A stretch of DNA of 64,000 bases from NCBI RefSeq assembly GCF_900168065.1, contig NZ_FUZZ01000006.1, positions 62,001 to 126,000 of the forward strand, written 5' to 3'. Shown here piece after piece: positions 9,719 to 17,801 of this stretch. A program made the translations under genes and the position numbers. Under the pieces are notes generated by a model. The model did not search any database. It was not told where the DNA came from and was given only the letters and a program-made list of their open reading frames with translations. Origin of the DNA: Chitinophaga ginsengisegetis (GTDB taxonomy: Bacteria; Bacteroidota; Bacteroidia; Chitinophagales; Chitinophagaceae). Position 1 is the first letter of the stretch. Every line of letters starts with the position of its first letter.

Positions 9719-10474
9719 CTAATAGGTAGCTCTGCCTCCTGAAATATCGAAGATGAACCCCGTGTTGAAACTGGCTTCCGGCGAAATGATCCACGCTGCA
9801 ATGGCGGCTACTTCCTCCACTGTGCCCAGTCTGTTCATGGGTATTTTAGCGGTCATATAAGCAAGTTGTTCAGGGGAGGTGTTTTCGTTCATGGCAGTTT
9901 TAATCACTGCAGGCGCTAATCCGTTTACGGTAATGTTACGGGTTGCATATTCTTTGCCGACACCTTTTACAAGGCCAATTACACCTGACTTCATGGAAGA
10001 GTAGCCGCACATGTTAGGATTTCCGTCTTTTCCACCGATAGACGCCATGAGCAATATCCTGCCATACCCGTTTTTTTCCATTGCCTGGACTGCATATTTC
10101 GTCATGAGGAAACTGCCACGGAGATTAATGTTATATATCTTGTCAAATGCATCTGCAGGATAGTCTGCAATAGGAGTAGAGGTTGGACCAACGATACCGG
10201 CGGAATTCACCATGATATCCAGTTTTCCATGATCCTGTAGTACCTTGTTAATGGCATCACTCACTTCATTTTCATTGGCAATATCCGCGATTTGTGTAGT
10301 TACACGATAACCCGCCTCACGAAATTCCGCTGCCGTTTTTTCCAGCAGGGATCTGTTAATGTCCAGCAGCACAACGGTGGCGCCTTCTGATGCTATACGT
10401 GCTGCAATTGCTTTGCCAATGCCGTCTGCAGCACCGGTAATTAATGCTACCTGGTTGTTAAATCTTGTGTTCAT
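9719..10474 (-). CDS. SDR-family NAD(P)-dependent oxidoreductase
   Basis: 251 residues, no signal peptide, so cytoplasmic. The Rossmann motif TGAADGIG is at 13-20, NSAG at 90-93, and the catalytic triad is Ser145, Tyr158 and Lys162 (YSSMK). The classical SDR length and PG-like loop regions fit 3-oxoacyl-ACP-reductase or 2-keto-3-deoxy-sugar-acid dehydrogenase types. Its gene starts 3 bp after the FAH-family hydrolase stop. In the known non-phosphorylating L-fucose and L-rhamnose routes an SDR oxidises a 2-keto-3-deoxy acid to the 2,4-diketo acid that a FAH-family enzyme then cleaves; that role is inferred from this pairing. Confidence 0.85.
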   Translation of the reverse strand: MNTRFNNQVALITGAADGIGKAIAARIASEGATVVLLDINRSLLEKTAAEFREAGYRVTTQIADIANENEVSDAINKVLQDHGKLDIMVNSAGIVGPTSTPIADYPADAFDKIYNINLRGSFLMTKYAVQAMEKNGYGRILLMASIGGKDGNPNMCGYSSMKSGVIGLVKGVGKEYATRNITVNGLAPAVIKTAMNENTSPEQLAYMTAKIPMNRLGTVEEVAAIAAWIISPEASFNTGFIFDISGGRATY

Positions 10475-10477
10475 ATA

Positions 10478-11335
10478 TTATGATTGAATGAGTGTTTGTT
10501 TCTGATATCCGAGCCCCTCTGCCCATAACTCAACAATATCCCCGGCTTTAAGGAACCGCTGGGGCTTAAGTCCAAGTCCCACGCCGGGAGGTGTACCTGT
10601 GGAAATAAGATCTCCTGCTTCCAGTGTCATGAATTGAGAGAGATAGTGGACGATATGATTCATGGAAAAAATCATTCTGGACGTATTTCCTGACTGCATT
10701 TGTTCTCCGTTAACAGTAAGGCGCATGGATATGGATTGAGGGTCCGTTATTTCGTGTGGAGTAACCAGGAAAGGGCCTGTTGGGTTGAAGGTGTCGCAGG
10801 ACTTCCCTTTTGTCCACTGTCCGCCCCGTTCCAGTTGAAATGCCCGTTCAGACACATCGTGGGAGATGCAGTATCCGGCAATATGTGATTTTGCATCTTC
10901 TTCGTTTTCAAGATAGGTGGCGTTTTTGCCGATGACGATCCCGATTTCTATTTCCCAGTCTGTTTTATTACTGTTCCGTGGGATGAAAACCGGGTCATAG
11001 GGCCCCACCACGGTGTTGGCTGCTTTCAGGAAAACGATGGGTTCATCCGGAATGGGCATACCTGATTCCATGGCGTGATCCGAGTAATTAAGCCCAATAC
11101 ATATCACCTTGCCGGGACGTGCAATACAGGCTCCCCACCGTTCACTATCAGGTACCACGGGGAAAGAAAGGAAATTGTCTTTCTGTTGTATCGCCATCAA
11201 TTCACGTATGCCCTCGTGCTGGAAAAAGGAATGGTTCCAGTCTTCGAATATGGCTGACAGGTCCCGCCTGATGTTTTTCTCGTCTAGTATGCCGGGTTTC
11301 TCTTTACCGGCTTCCCCAAAGCGGATAAGTTTCAT
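10478..11335 (-). CDS. Fumarylacetoacetate hydrolase-family protein
   Basis: 285 residues from ATG 11335. The frame extends to 11434, but that would run through the promoter and operator, while the internal start gives the usual family N-terminus (MKLIRFG). FAH-fold marks are CIGLNYSDHA, the metal site DWEIEIG and ISHDVSER, KGKSCDTFNPTGP, and GTPPGVG near the C-terminus. Relatives cleave 2,4-diketo-3-deoxy sugar acids, acylpyruvates or ureidoglycolate. It is first in the leftward operon, immediately behind a TATTTTTG promoter overlapped by a TGTATACA operator. Cleavage of a diketo deoxy-sugar acid to pyruvate and a hydroxy acid is the favoured role, given the SDR and lactonase-like neighbours. 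Confidence 0.85.
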   Translation of the reverse strand: MKLIRFGEAGKEKPGILDEKNIRRDLSAIFEDWNHSFFQHEGIRELMAIQQKDNFLSFPVVPDSERWGACIARPGKVICIGLNYSDHAMESGMPIPDEPIVFLKAANTVVGPYDPVFIPRNSNKTDWEIEIGIVIGKNATYLENEEDAKSHIAGYCISHDVSERAFQLERGGQWTKGKSCDTFNPTGPFLVTPHEITDPQSISMRLTVNGEQMQSGNTSRMIFSMNHIVHYLSQFMTLEAGDLISTGTPPGVGLGLKPQRFLKAGDIVELWAEGLGYQKQTLIQS

Positions 11336-11425
11336 ATAAAATATTATGGTTGATAAATTATTAATGCCTCCCAGGTAACTGTAATGTGGATGGCTTTTAT
11401 TGTGTATGTGATTATTGACTATAAA

Positions 11426-11456
11426 TGTATACAAAAATAAATTTACTATGAATACA
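11426..11456 (-). promoter_or_regulatory. fah-operon promoter with GntR-type operators
   Basis: The -7 box TATTTTTG reads leftward at 11439-11432 and overlaps the palindrome TGTATACA (11426-11433), whose centre is 9.5 bp past the first base of the box. A weaker copy, TGAATACA (11449-11456), lies exactly 23 bp upstream. No well-spaced -33 TTTG is obvious. Repression by overlap of the -7/start region is likely. Confidence 0.7.
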
Positions 11457-11655
11457 ATTAATGGCCAAACAAATTAAAAGTGTTGTTTTTCCATAGATGG
11501 CAAGTATTGTTTTATAGCACAAAAGCACCGGCTGTTATGATTGTGCTATGGACTATAGCAGGCGTGTAGCCAATTTTAATGGCTTTTTAGGTCTTTCTGT
11601 ACCGGAGAATATATAACGTAAAAAATAATGTGATTTATTTATAAAAAACTAAAAA

Positions 11656-11686
11656 TGTATTCAAAAGTAAATTATATTTGTAAGCA
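11656..11686 (+). promoter_or_regulatory. susC-operon promoter with GntR-type operators
   Basis: The -7 box TATATTTG is at 11673-11680. TGTATTCA (11656-11663) is centred 13.5 bp upstream of the box and a second half-conserved copy, TGTAAGCA (11679-11686), is centred 9.5 bp downstream of its first base, again 23 bp apart. These are the same offsets as at the other promoters of the locus. Confidence 0.65.
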
Positions 11687-11878
11687 ATAGATGAATGTTA
11701 GACAAAAGAGGATCGCGATCCGTTTGTAATTAAAAGCATCAACCAACGTCTCAAGTACAATTTAAAACCTGTAATCAGGCCTGCGGGAATAGTATGTCCG
11801 GCAGAAAAAAAACGGCCAGAATTTTAACAGCAAGCACTGTTCTTCAATACCTAGTATTTATTCAACAATAAATAGATC

Positions 11879-14800
11879 ATGAAAAAACATCTATTCCGCC
11901 TGTTGGCGTTTATGCCGATGCTCGTATTCTTTCAATTTCTTGGAGGCTATGTAATAGCACAGGATGTCCCTCACACCATCCGGGGGAAAGTAGTAGATGC
12001 TCAAACCGGCCAGCCTGTAATCGGCGTAACCGTGCGTCTGCAAAATAAAAAGACCGGTGCTGCAACTAATCAGGAAGGGATGTTCACAATTGAAGCATTG
12101 TCTTCTGATATATTGCAGTTCACCTCTATCGGGTACGAAGTCTTATTGATCCCCGTTAAAGACCAGACTTTTATTGCTGCTAAACTAGGCGCCTCTAAAT
12201 CCACCCTGAATGATGTGGTAGTTGTAGGCTATGGCACGCAGAAAAAAATCAATATGACAGGCGCCGTATCTACAGTTAACGCTAAAATGATTGAAGACAG
12301 GCCCATCACAACACTGGCAGGCGCATTACAGGGATCTGCTGCAGGATTGGTGATTACCAGGACTTCAGGACAGCCCGGCGCAGAAAATTTTGGGATTCAG
12401 ATCCGGGGAGCCACCTCAGCAAATGGAGGCGTAAGCCCCCTGGTAATATTGGATGGAATCGCAGCATCAACTACCGTATTACTTACACTGAACCCTAATG
12501 ATGTTGAGAGTGTCACCATGCTGAAAGATGCCGCAGCTGCATCCATTTATGGCGCACAGGCAGCCGGCGGTGTTATGATCATTACTACAAAAAAAGGGAA
12601 AGCCGGGAAACCTGTGTTTGAATATTCCAATCTGCTCTCCGCCCAGAAGCCACAGAACGTTCCGGAAAAATTAAGTCTGCTGGAAGAAATGTTATATGTG
12701 AACGTTTCTGCCGCCAATTCAGGCGGAAGCCCTGGCTATTCCTCCACCGATATTAACCGCGTCCGTTTAGGCTTACAGAATTATGTAGACCCCAATGACA
12801 CCACCCGGTATGTTTATTATAATTCCAAAAGCCAGATAGGTCAGATACTTCGTGATAACAGTGCTATGTCTACCCATAATTTTTCCGTAAGAGGAGGAAC
12901 AGAGAAAACACATTATCTGATGTCTCTCGGGTTATTTAATCAAAATGGGCTCTTTAAAATAGGTCCCGATAAGTTTAAGCGGTATAATGCGCGCATAAAC
13001 GTTGGCACCCAGATCACCGATAAAATAACTTTTGATGCAAGGGTGGGTTTTAATGTTACGGATATGTTGCAACCTACGATTACACCTGATGGCACCTGGA
13101 GCACCAGCCTGTTAAACGTAATTTACCGGTTCCGCAACCGTAATCCTTTACGGACACCTGAAGGCCGTTATCACGACAATTCTGCTTCGGGTATCACCTC
13201 CTATGCTATCCTGGATGCAGGCGGACAGATTAAATCACTGGGCAGGAACCTGGATGGGGTTTTTACGATGCAGTCAAAAGACTGGCTGGTTAAAGGCCTG
13301 GACCTTACGGTGAAATATGGCGGACAATATTACAATAACGAAACGGCAAGTTTCTATAAAACAGTACAAACCTGGTTCAGATCTGTGCCGGGAGAAAAAC
13401 TCCAGGACCCCAATTCATTTGACCGAAGCGTTTCAAGTAACTGGAATAGTAATGTGCAGTTTTTGGCTGATTACGACTGGTCATTTGGAAAGGATCATAG
13501 TTTTCATCTGTTGGGAGGCTACCAGTGGAATGATAACCGGTATCAATATCTGGGCGCTTCGGCCAGCAGCCTGGTGAGCAATGATCTGGGTACCCTCAAC
13601 CTGGGAAATAGTCTCACCAGGGGTAATTCGGATTATATCAGCACCTCCGCCTTTCAGTCTGTATTTGGCAGGTTTAATTATGTGTTCAGGGACAAATTCC
13701 TGGTGGAAGCTACGCTTCGGTCAGACGAAAGCTCCCGCCTCTCTCCTGGACGAAGAACAAAGGTATTCCCTGCAGTATCTGCCGGATGGAAGTTACAGAA
13801 TGAACCCTGGTTCGCAACGATGAAGTCCGTGTTCTCGGAATTTAAAATCAGGGGTTCCTGGGGCCGTCTCGGAAGCGCTGAAGGTGGCATCATCGGACAG
13901 TACGATTTTATTGATAAATTGTCTCAGGGCTCCAATGTTGTTTTAGGAAACACAGAAACAAAGTCCACTTATTTCTATAATGGCGCCATTCCGTCGGCAA
14001 CATTAACCTGGGAAACACTGGAAACTTCCAATATAGGAGTTGATCTGGGATTGCTCAGGAGCAAACTGAATGTCAGCTTTGATTATTATGTGAAACATAA
14101 TAACAACATGCTGGTGCCCCAGCAATTACCGGTGATATTAGGAATCGATGCCCCCGTTATCAACGGAGGCCGGCTCCGTTCCTGGGGCTGGGAAGTGCAG
14201 TTGACCTATGCAGACAGGACAGAAAGTGGTATCGATTACGGCGTCTCTTTCAACTTATCCGACAACCAGAACAAGCTGCTTAAATACAACAATAACAATA
14301 GCGTGTGGCTGGGAACAGTTTCGTTACTGGAAGGGTATCCTTTAAATACTATCTGGGGATATCAGACCGATGGATATATTCAGAATCAAAAAGATCTCGA
14401 TAATTCACCTTTCTACAGCAGCCTGATTGGCATCGGCGATGTGAAATATGTAGACAAAGACCGTAATGGTATCCTTAATAACGGCGCAGGAACCGTTAAC
14501 AAACGGGGCGACCTGGTGTATCTTGGTACCAACCAACCACGTTATACATTTGGCTGGACAGGCTCTGTTGGCTGGAAAGGAATTGATCTCCAGGTATTCT
14601 TGCAGGGAGTGCTGCAGAATACTTTCCTGGCTGAAACAGATGCTATACATCCCTCTACCGGCAGTTGGATAATTCCGCTGAAAATGCATCTTGATTACTG
14701 GACGGAAGATAACAGGAATGCGGCGTTCCCCCGCCCCAGAACCGGCACTGCCAGCTACCTGACTTCTGATAAATGGACAATGAACGGAGCGTATATGCGC

Positions 14801-15016
14801 CTGAAGAACATCCAGGTAGGATATAGTTTGCCTAAGCAGCTACTGGAGAAAGTACATGTTAGCCGGCTTCGTTTATTTTTCAGCGCACAGGATATCCTGA
14901 CCTGGGATAAGCTGGGTATTTTCTCAAATACTTTCAATCCTGAAAGTATGAACAGTGTAGGACACAATTATCCTTTATTCGGTACCTATTCCTTTGGGGT
15001 GAATCTTTCTTTTTAA
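11879..15016 (+). CDS. SusC-family TonB-dependent outer-membrane transporter
   Basis: 1045 residues. A signal peptide (MKKHLFRLLAF, cleaved around VIAQ near 28) is followed by a carboxypeptidase-D-like regulatory domain (about 33-117, with IRGKVVDAQTGQPVIGV), the TonB-linked plug beginning at LNDVVVVGYGTQKK, SVTMLKDAAAASIYGAQAAGGVMIITTKKG, and a long beta-barrel ending in an aromatic residue (FGVNLSF). It imports glycan fragments together with the SusD lipoprotein encoded 19 bp downstream. It is first in the rightward operon and its promoter carries operator-like palindromes, so expression probably responds to the GntR regulator rather than to an adjacent SusR, ECF sigma or anti-sigma system, none of which is present. 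Confidence 0.95.
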   Translation: MKKHLFRLLAFMPMLVFFQFLGGYVIAQDVPHTIRGKVVDAQTGQPVIGVTVRLQNKKTGAATNQEGMFTIEALSSDILQFTSIGYEVLLIPVKDQTFIAAKLGASKSTLNDVVVVGYGTQKKINMTGAVSTVNAKMIEDRPITTLAGALQGSAAGLVITRTSGQPGAENFGIQIRGATSANGGVSPLVILDGIAASTTVLLTLNPNDVESVTMLKDAAAASIYGAQAAGGVMIITTKKGKAGKPVFEYSNLLSAQKPQNVPEKLSLLEEMLYVNVSAANSGGSPGYSSTDINRVRLGLQNYVDPNDTTRYVYYNSKSQIGQILRDNSAMSTHNFSVRGGTEKTHYLMSLGLFNQNGLFKIGPDKFKRYNARINVGTQITDKITFDARVGFNVTDMLQPTITPDGTWSTSLLNVIYRFRNRNPLRTPEGRYHDNSASGITSYAILDAGGQIKSLGRNLDGVFTMQSKDWLVKGLDLTVKYGGQYYNNETASFYKTVQTWFRSVPGEKLQDPNSFDRSVSSNWNSNVQFLADYDWSFGKDHSFHLLGGYQWNDNRYQYLGASASSLVSNDLGTLNLGNSLTRGNSDYISTSAFQSVFGRFNYVFRDKFLVEATLRSDESSRLSPGRRTKVFPAVSAGWKLQNEPWFATMKSVFSEFKIRGSWGRLGSAEGGIIGQYDFIDKLSQGSNVVLGNTETKSTYFYNGAIPSATLTWETLETSNIGVDLGLLRSKLNVSFDYYVKHNNNMLVPQQLPVILGIDAPVINGGRLRSWGWEVQLTYADRTESGIDYGVSFNLSDNQNKLLKYNNNNSVWLGTVSLLEGYPLNTIWGYQTDGYIQNQKDLDNSPFYSSLIGIGDVKYVDKDRNGILNNGAGTVNKRGDLVYLGTNQPRYTFGWTGSVGWKGIDLQVFLQGVLQNTFLAETDAIHPSTGSWIIPLKMHLDYWTEDNRNAAFPRPRTGTASYLTSDKWTMNGAYMRLKNIQVGYSLPKQLLEKVHVSRLRLFFSAQDILTWDKLGIFSNTFNPESMNSVGHNYPLFGTYSFGVNLSF

Positions 15017-15035
15017 TCCAGTAAAAATTCAAGAG

Positions 15036-16658
15036 ATGAAATACATTAAATATCTGATTCTTGCAGTTATGCTAACGGGTGCGGGATCTTGTTCAGTAGA
15101 CCGTGTTCCGGAAACGCAGTTAAGTGATGCTACTTTCTGGCGAAGCGAAGGGGATCTGAATTCGGCAGCCAATTACCTGTATACGTTCCTTCCTTCACTT
15201 CCTGTATATGACGATAATATGTCTATAGATGGTTTTGCAGTTTATCCGAACGAAGTTAGTAACGGAACAAGGACCGTACCTAACTGGGACGATGATTATG
15301 CAAACGCTTACAAGCTGATCAGGGCTGCCTGCAACATTATTGCCAAAGCACCCAGGGCTACATCGGCGGGGGTGGATCCGGGGATTGTAGAAAAATATGT
15401 AGCGGAAGCGAGATTTTTCAGGGCCTGGGCATATTACAATCTTGTAAAGCGGTATGGAGATGTTATCCTCGTAACAACCCCGCTTGCCAGTGATGCCAAA
15501 GAATTGACAGCGGCCAGAACAAACCGCGAAATAGTATATGATACGATCTATGCAGATCTTGAATTTGCAGCGGCCAAACTACAACTGCCCTCTGCTATGG
15601 GAGAATCGAACTACGGAAGGATTTCACGTACTGCAGTGTGGGCTGTTGAATCCAGGGCGGCGCTTTTTGAAGGCACCTGGAATAAATTTCACAATGCAGG
15701 CGAATGGCGTACCCACCTGGAAAGGGCAAAGAATGCAGCCGAAAAAGTGATCCAGTCCGGCGAGCATAGCTTGTATACAGGAGGCTATTTCAACCTGTAT
15801 CAATACCAGGCGGAAGGCATGGGTAATAAAGAGAATGTTATGGTAAGACGCTATGGGGCAAACGATGCCAATATTATCAGTTATCACAATATTCCCATGG
15901 CAATAATTTCCGGCGGTGTGGTAAATCCCACCAAATACCTTGTTGATGCTTATTTAATGAAAGATGGATTACCAATTGATAAATCGCCCCTCTATAATAC
16001 ACCGGATTCAGCGAACCATGTGTTCAATAACCGGGATAAAAGACTGAGTGAAACGGTAATGAAAAGAGGTGATAATTTTAGTCTTACAGGAAAATTTGTG
16101 GTTTCTACCAGTTCTACCGGGTATAATTACAGGAAGTATGTTATTCAGGAAGACATGGGTAAATCCAGATCTTATATAGATTATGCCATTATCCGCTATG
16201 CAGAGGTGCTGCTGAATTACGCTGAGGCCAAATATGAGCTGGATGCCGGTATTACAGACGCCGATCTTGACCGCACAATAAACCAGTTGCGTGACCGCGG
16301 TGAAGTAGCCCACCTGACCAACGCATTTGCAACTGCCCATGGATTGAATATCCGTGAAGAGATCAGGCGGGAACGCAGAGTAGAACTGTCTATGGAAGGC
16401 TTCCGCTATTGGGATCTGTTACGCTGGAAGACGGCAGAAACTGAACTGCCGAAACCCGTATTGGGCGCTTATTTTTTTAAAGATGAATTCCTGGCGCTGG
16501 GATATTCCCTGACGCCGAATTTGAATCCGGATAACTACATTATGCCGGAATCCGGTAACATGCGCACTTTCCTTCCGCAAAGAGATTACCTGTGGCCCTT
16601 GCCGCTCACTGAGATCAGTATGAATCCAAATCTTGTGCAAAATCCTAACTGGAACTAA
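15036..16658 (+). CDS. SusD-family surface glycan-binding lipoprotein
   Basis: 540 residues with a lipobox ending at Cys19 (TGAGSC), so lipid-anchored. Typical RagB/SusD features are visible: FWRSEGDLNSAANYLYTFL near the N-terminus, EARFFRAWAYYNLVKRYGDV in the TPR-like part, YAEVLLNYAEAKYE, and the C-terminal RRERRVELSMEGFRYWDLLRWK region. It forms the lid of the SusC transporter encoded just upstream. Its specificity cannot be read from sequence. Confidence 0.95.
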   Translation: MKYIKYLILAVMLTGAGSCSVDRVPETQLSDATFWRSEGDLNSAANYLYTFLPSLPVYDDNMSIDGFAVYPNEVSNGTRTVPNWDDDYANAYKLIRAACNIIAKAPRATSAGVDPGIVEKYVAEARFFRAWAYYNLVKRYGDVILVTTPLASDAKELTAARTNREIVYDTIYADLEFAAAKLQLPSAMGESNYGRISRTAVWAVESRAALFEGTWNKFHNAGEWRTHLERAKNAAEKVIQSGEHSLYTGGYFNLYQYQAEGMGNKENVMVRRYGANDANIISYHNIPMAIISGGVVNPTKYLVDAYLMKDGLPIDKSPLYNTPDSANHVFNNRDKRLSETVMKRGDNFSLTGKFVVSTSSTGYNYRKYVIQEDMGKSRSYIDYAIIRYAEVLLNYAEAKYELDAGITDADLDRTINQLRDRGEVAHLTNAFATAHGLNIREEIRRERRVELSMEGFRYWDLLRWKTAETELPKPVLGAYFFKDEFLALGYSLTPNLNPDNYIMPESGNMRTFLPQRDYLWPLPLTEISMNPNLVQNPNWN

Positions 16659-16672
16659 TAAAATTTTAAGAG

Positions 16673-17215
16673 ATGAAAAAATCAGGCTTTCTATTATCAG
16701 TAGCGCTATTGCTCGCGATAGCATGCATCGTGGGTTGCAAAAAAACTGATATTCACAGCAGTCTCCAGCCCAAGGTAGATAGTGTTAATAATATTACGCT
16801 CATCACATATACCAGGGTTAAACTGGGAGGAAGTGACAGTGTTACACTCGCCCGTGGCCGGGGGCTGGCAGCAGCTGTATCCTATGCATACAAGAACCTG
16901 GCGGGTGGATCATCCAGTATAGATCTGATATTTGATCAGGGGAAATTCTGGAATACAGACCCTCTTACCGGTAATGCTTTTACCGGAGGTAAATTCCTCG
17001 TCACTGATCTTACGCCGGCAGCATTTGATGCCCTCAATTCAAAAAGCGCGCTGGAAGCTTACGGGTTCAAAGCTACGCAGGATGCAGTTCCGCTGTCTGC
17101 AGGCAAAGTGATATTTGTTCACACAAAAGAGGGCTATGATTGCCTGGTTAAGATCATAACGCTTTTCCCGCCATCAGGCAGCGTCACTTTTGATTACAAG
17201 ATCGCAGTGCTATGA
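16673..17215 (+). CDS. SusE-position lipoprotein of unknown family (copy 1)
   Basis: 180 residues with a lipoprotein signal (lipobox IVGC, Cys22). I do not recognise a named domain. The mature part looks beta-rich and contains RVKLGGSDS, IDLIFDQGKFW, TDLTPAAFDAL and VKIITLFPPSG. The same blocks occur in the same order in the next gene. Its position directly behind SusC/SusD suggests a surface protein that binds the imported ligand, by analogy with SusE/SusF; this is inference. Confidence 0.75.
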   Translation: MKKSGFLLSVALLLAIACIVGCKKTDIHSSLQPKVDSVNNITLITYTRVKLGGSDSVTLARGRGLAAAVSYAYKNLAGGSSSIDLIFDQGKFWNTDPLTGNAFTGGKFLVTDLTPAAFDALNSKSALEAYGFKATQDAVPLSAGKVIFVHTKEGYDCLVKIITLFPPSGSVTFDYKIAVL

Positions 17216-17253
17216 GATTCTCAAAAAAACAGTTTCATTTTAACTTACTCACT

Positions 17254-17766
17254 ATGAATAGGAAAGTATTTACGTTGGCTATCGCTACTGCATTTGCCTG
17301 GTTTGCGTTACCAGGATGTAAAAAGGATAAATCGGAAGATCTGATCCTGCTGGACTCATATGATGAAGTATGGCTTGGAGGATGGGATGGGGCCAATGGC
17401 AGCGGTTTGGATGCTGATAACGGACAAGTATATGGGTATGGCTCCTTGAGCGGCGCCAGTCGTTATGTAGATCTGTTCTTTGACCGCTCGGCGTTTTTTA
17501 GCTACGATGCAGATGGGAATGAGCTGCCGGACGTGGGAACAAGATTCGCTGCTACGAACTTTACTCCGGCACAATTTGATGCGATGGCGGATGATAGGGA
17601 TTTTAGACTCCTGGAACCAACTGCTGCCAATGATTCTATCAGGTTTGCACTTAATGATGTGGTATTGTTCAAAACCAGGTGGGGTAAGAAAGGACTAATC
17701 AAGATCATTTCGATGACTGGTCCTACGGGCGATCTCAAATGTGCACTCAAGGCACAGGAACGTTAG
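17254..17766 (+). CDS. SusE-position lipoprotein of unknown family (copy 2)
   Basis: 170 residues from ATG 17254. The frame opens at 17212, but the internal start gives a clean lipoprotein signal (MNRKVFTLAIATAF, lipobox LPGC). It aligns with copy 1 over the whole mature part: VWLGGWDG, VDLFFDRSAFF, TNFTPAQFDAM and IKIISMTGPTG. The gap to copy 1 is 38 bp. The pair probably arose by tandem duplication. No known domain is recognised, and a role in ligand capture at the cell surface is inferred from position only. Confidence 0.75.
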   Translation: MNRKVFTLAIATAFAWFALPGCKKDKSEDLILLDSYDEVWLGGWDGANGSGLDADNGQVYGYGSLSGASRYVDLFFDRSAFFSYDADGNELPDVGTRFAATNFTPAQFDAMADDRDFRLLEPTAANDSIRFALNDVVLFKTRWGKKGLIKIISMTGPTGDLKCALKAQER

Positions 17767-17801
17767 AAAGTATTTTATCGATAAGAAGAAATTGAAAACT
17801 G

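Larger units (their letters stand above)
11336..11878. other. Divergent control region between the FAH and susC operons
   Basis: These 543 bp have no credible gene. They contain the two promoter/operator clusters listed separately, a 9-bp inverted repeat (11514-11522 with 11541-11549) about midway, and a perfect 12-bp palindrome GGATCGCGATCC at 11710-11721 inside the susC leader. The susC leader is about 190 nt if transcription starts near 11687. Confidence 0.6.
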
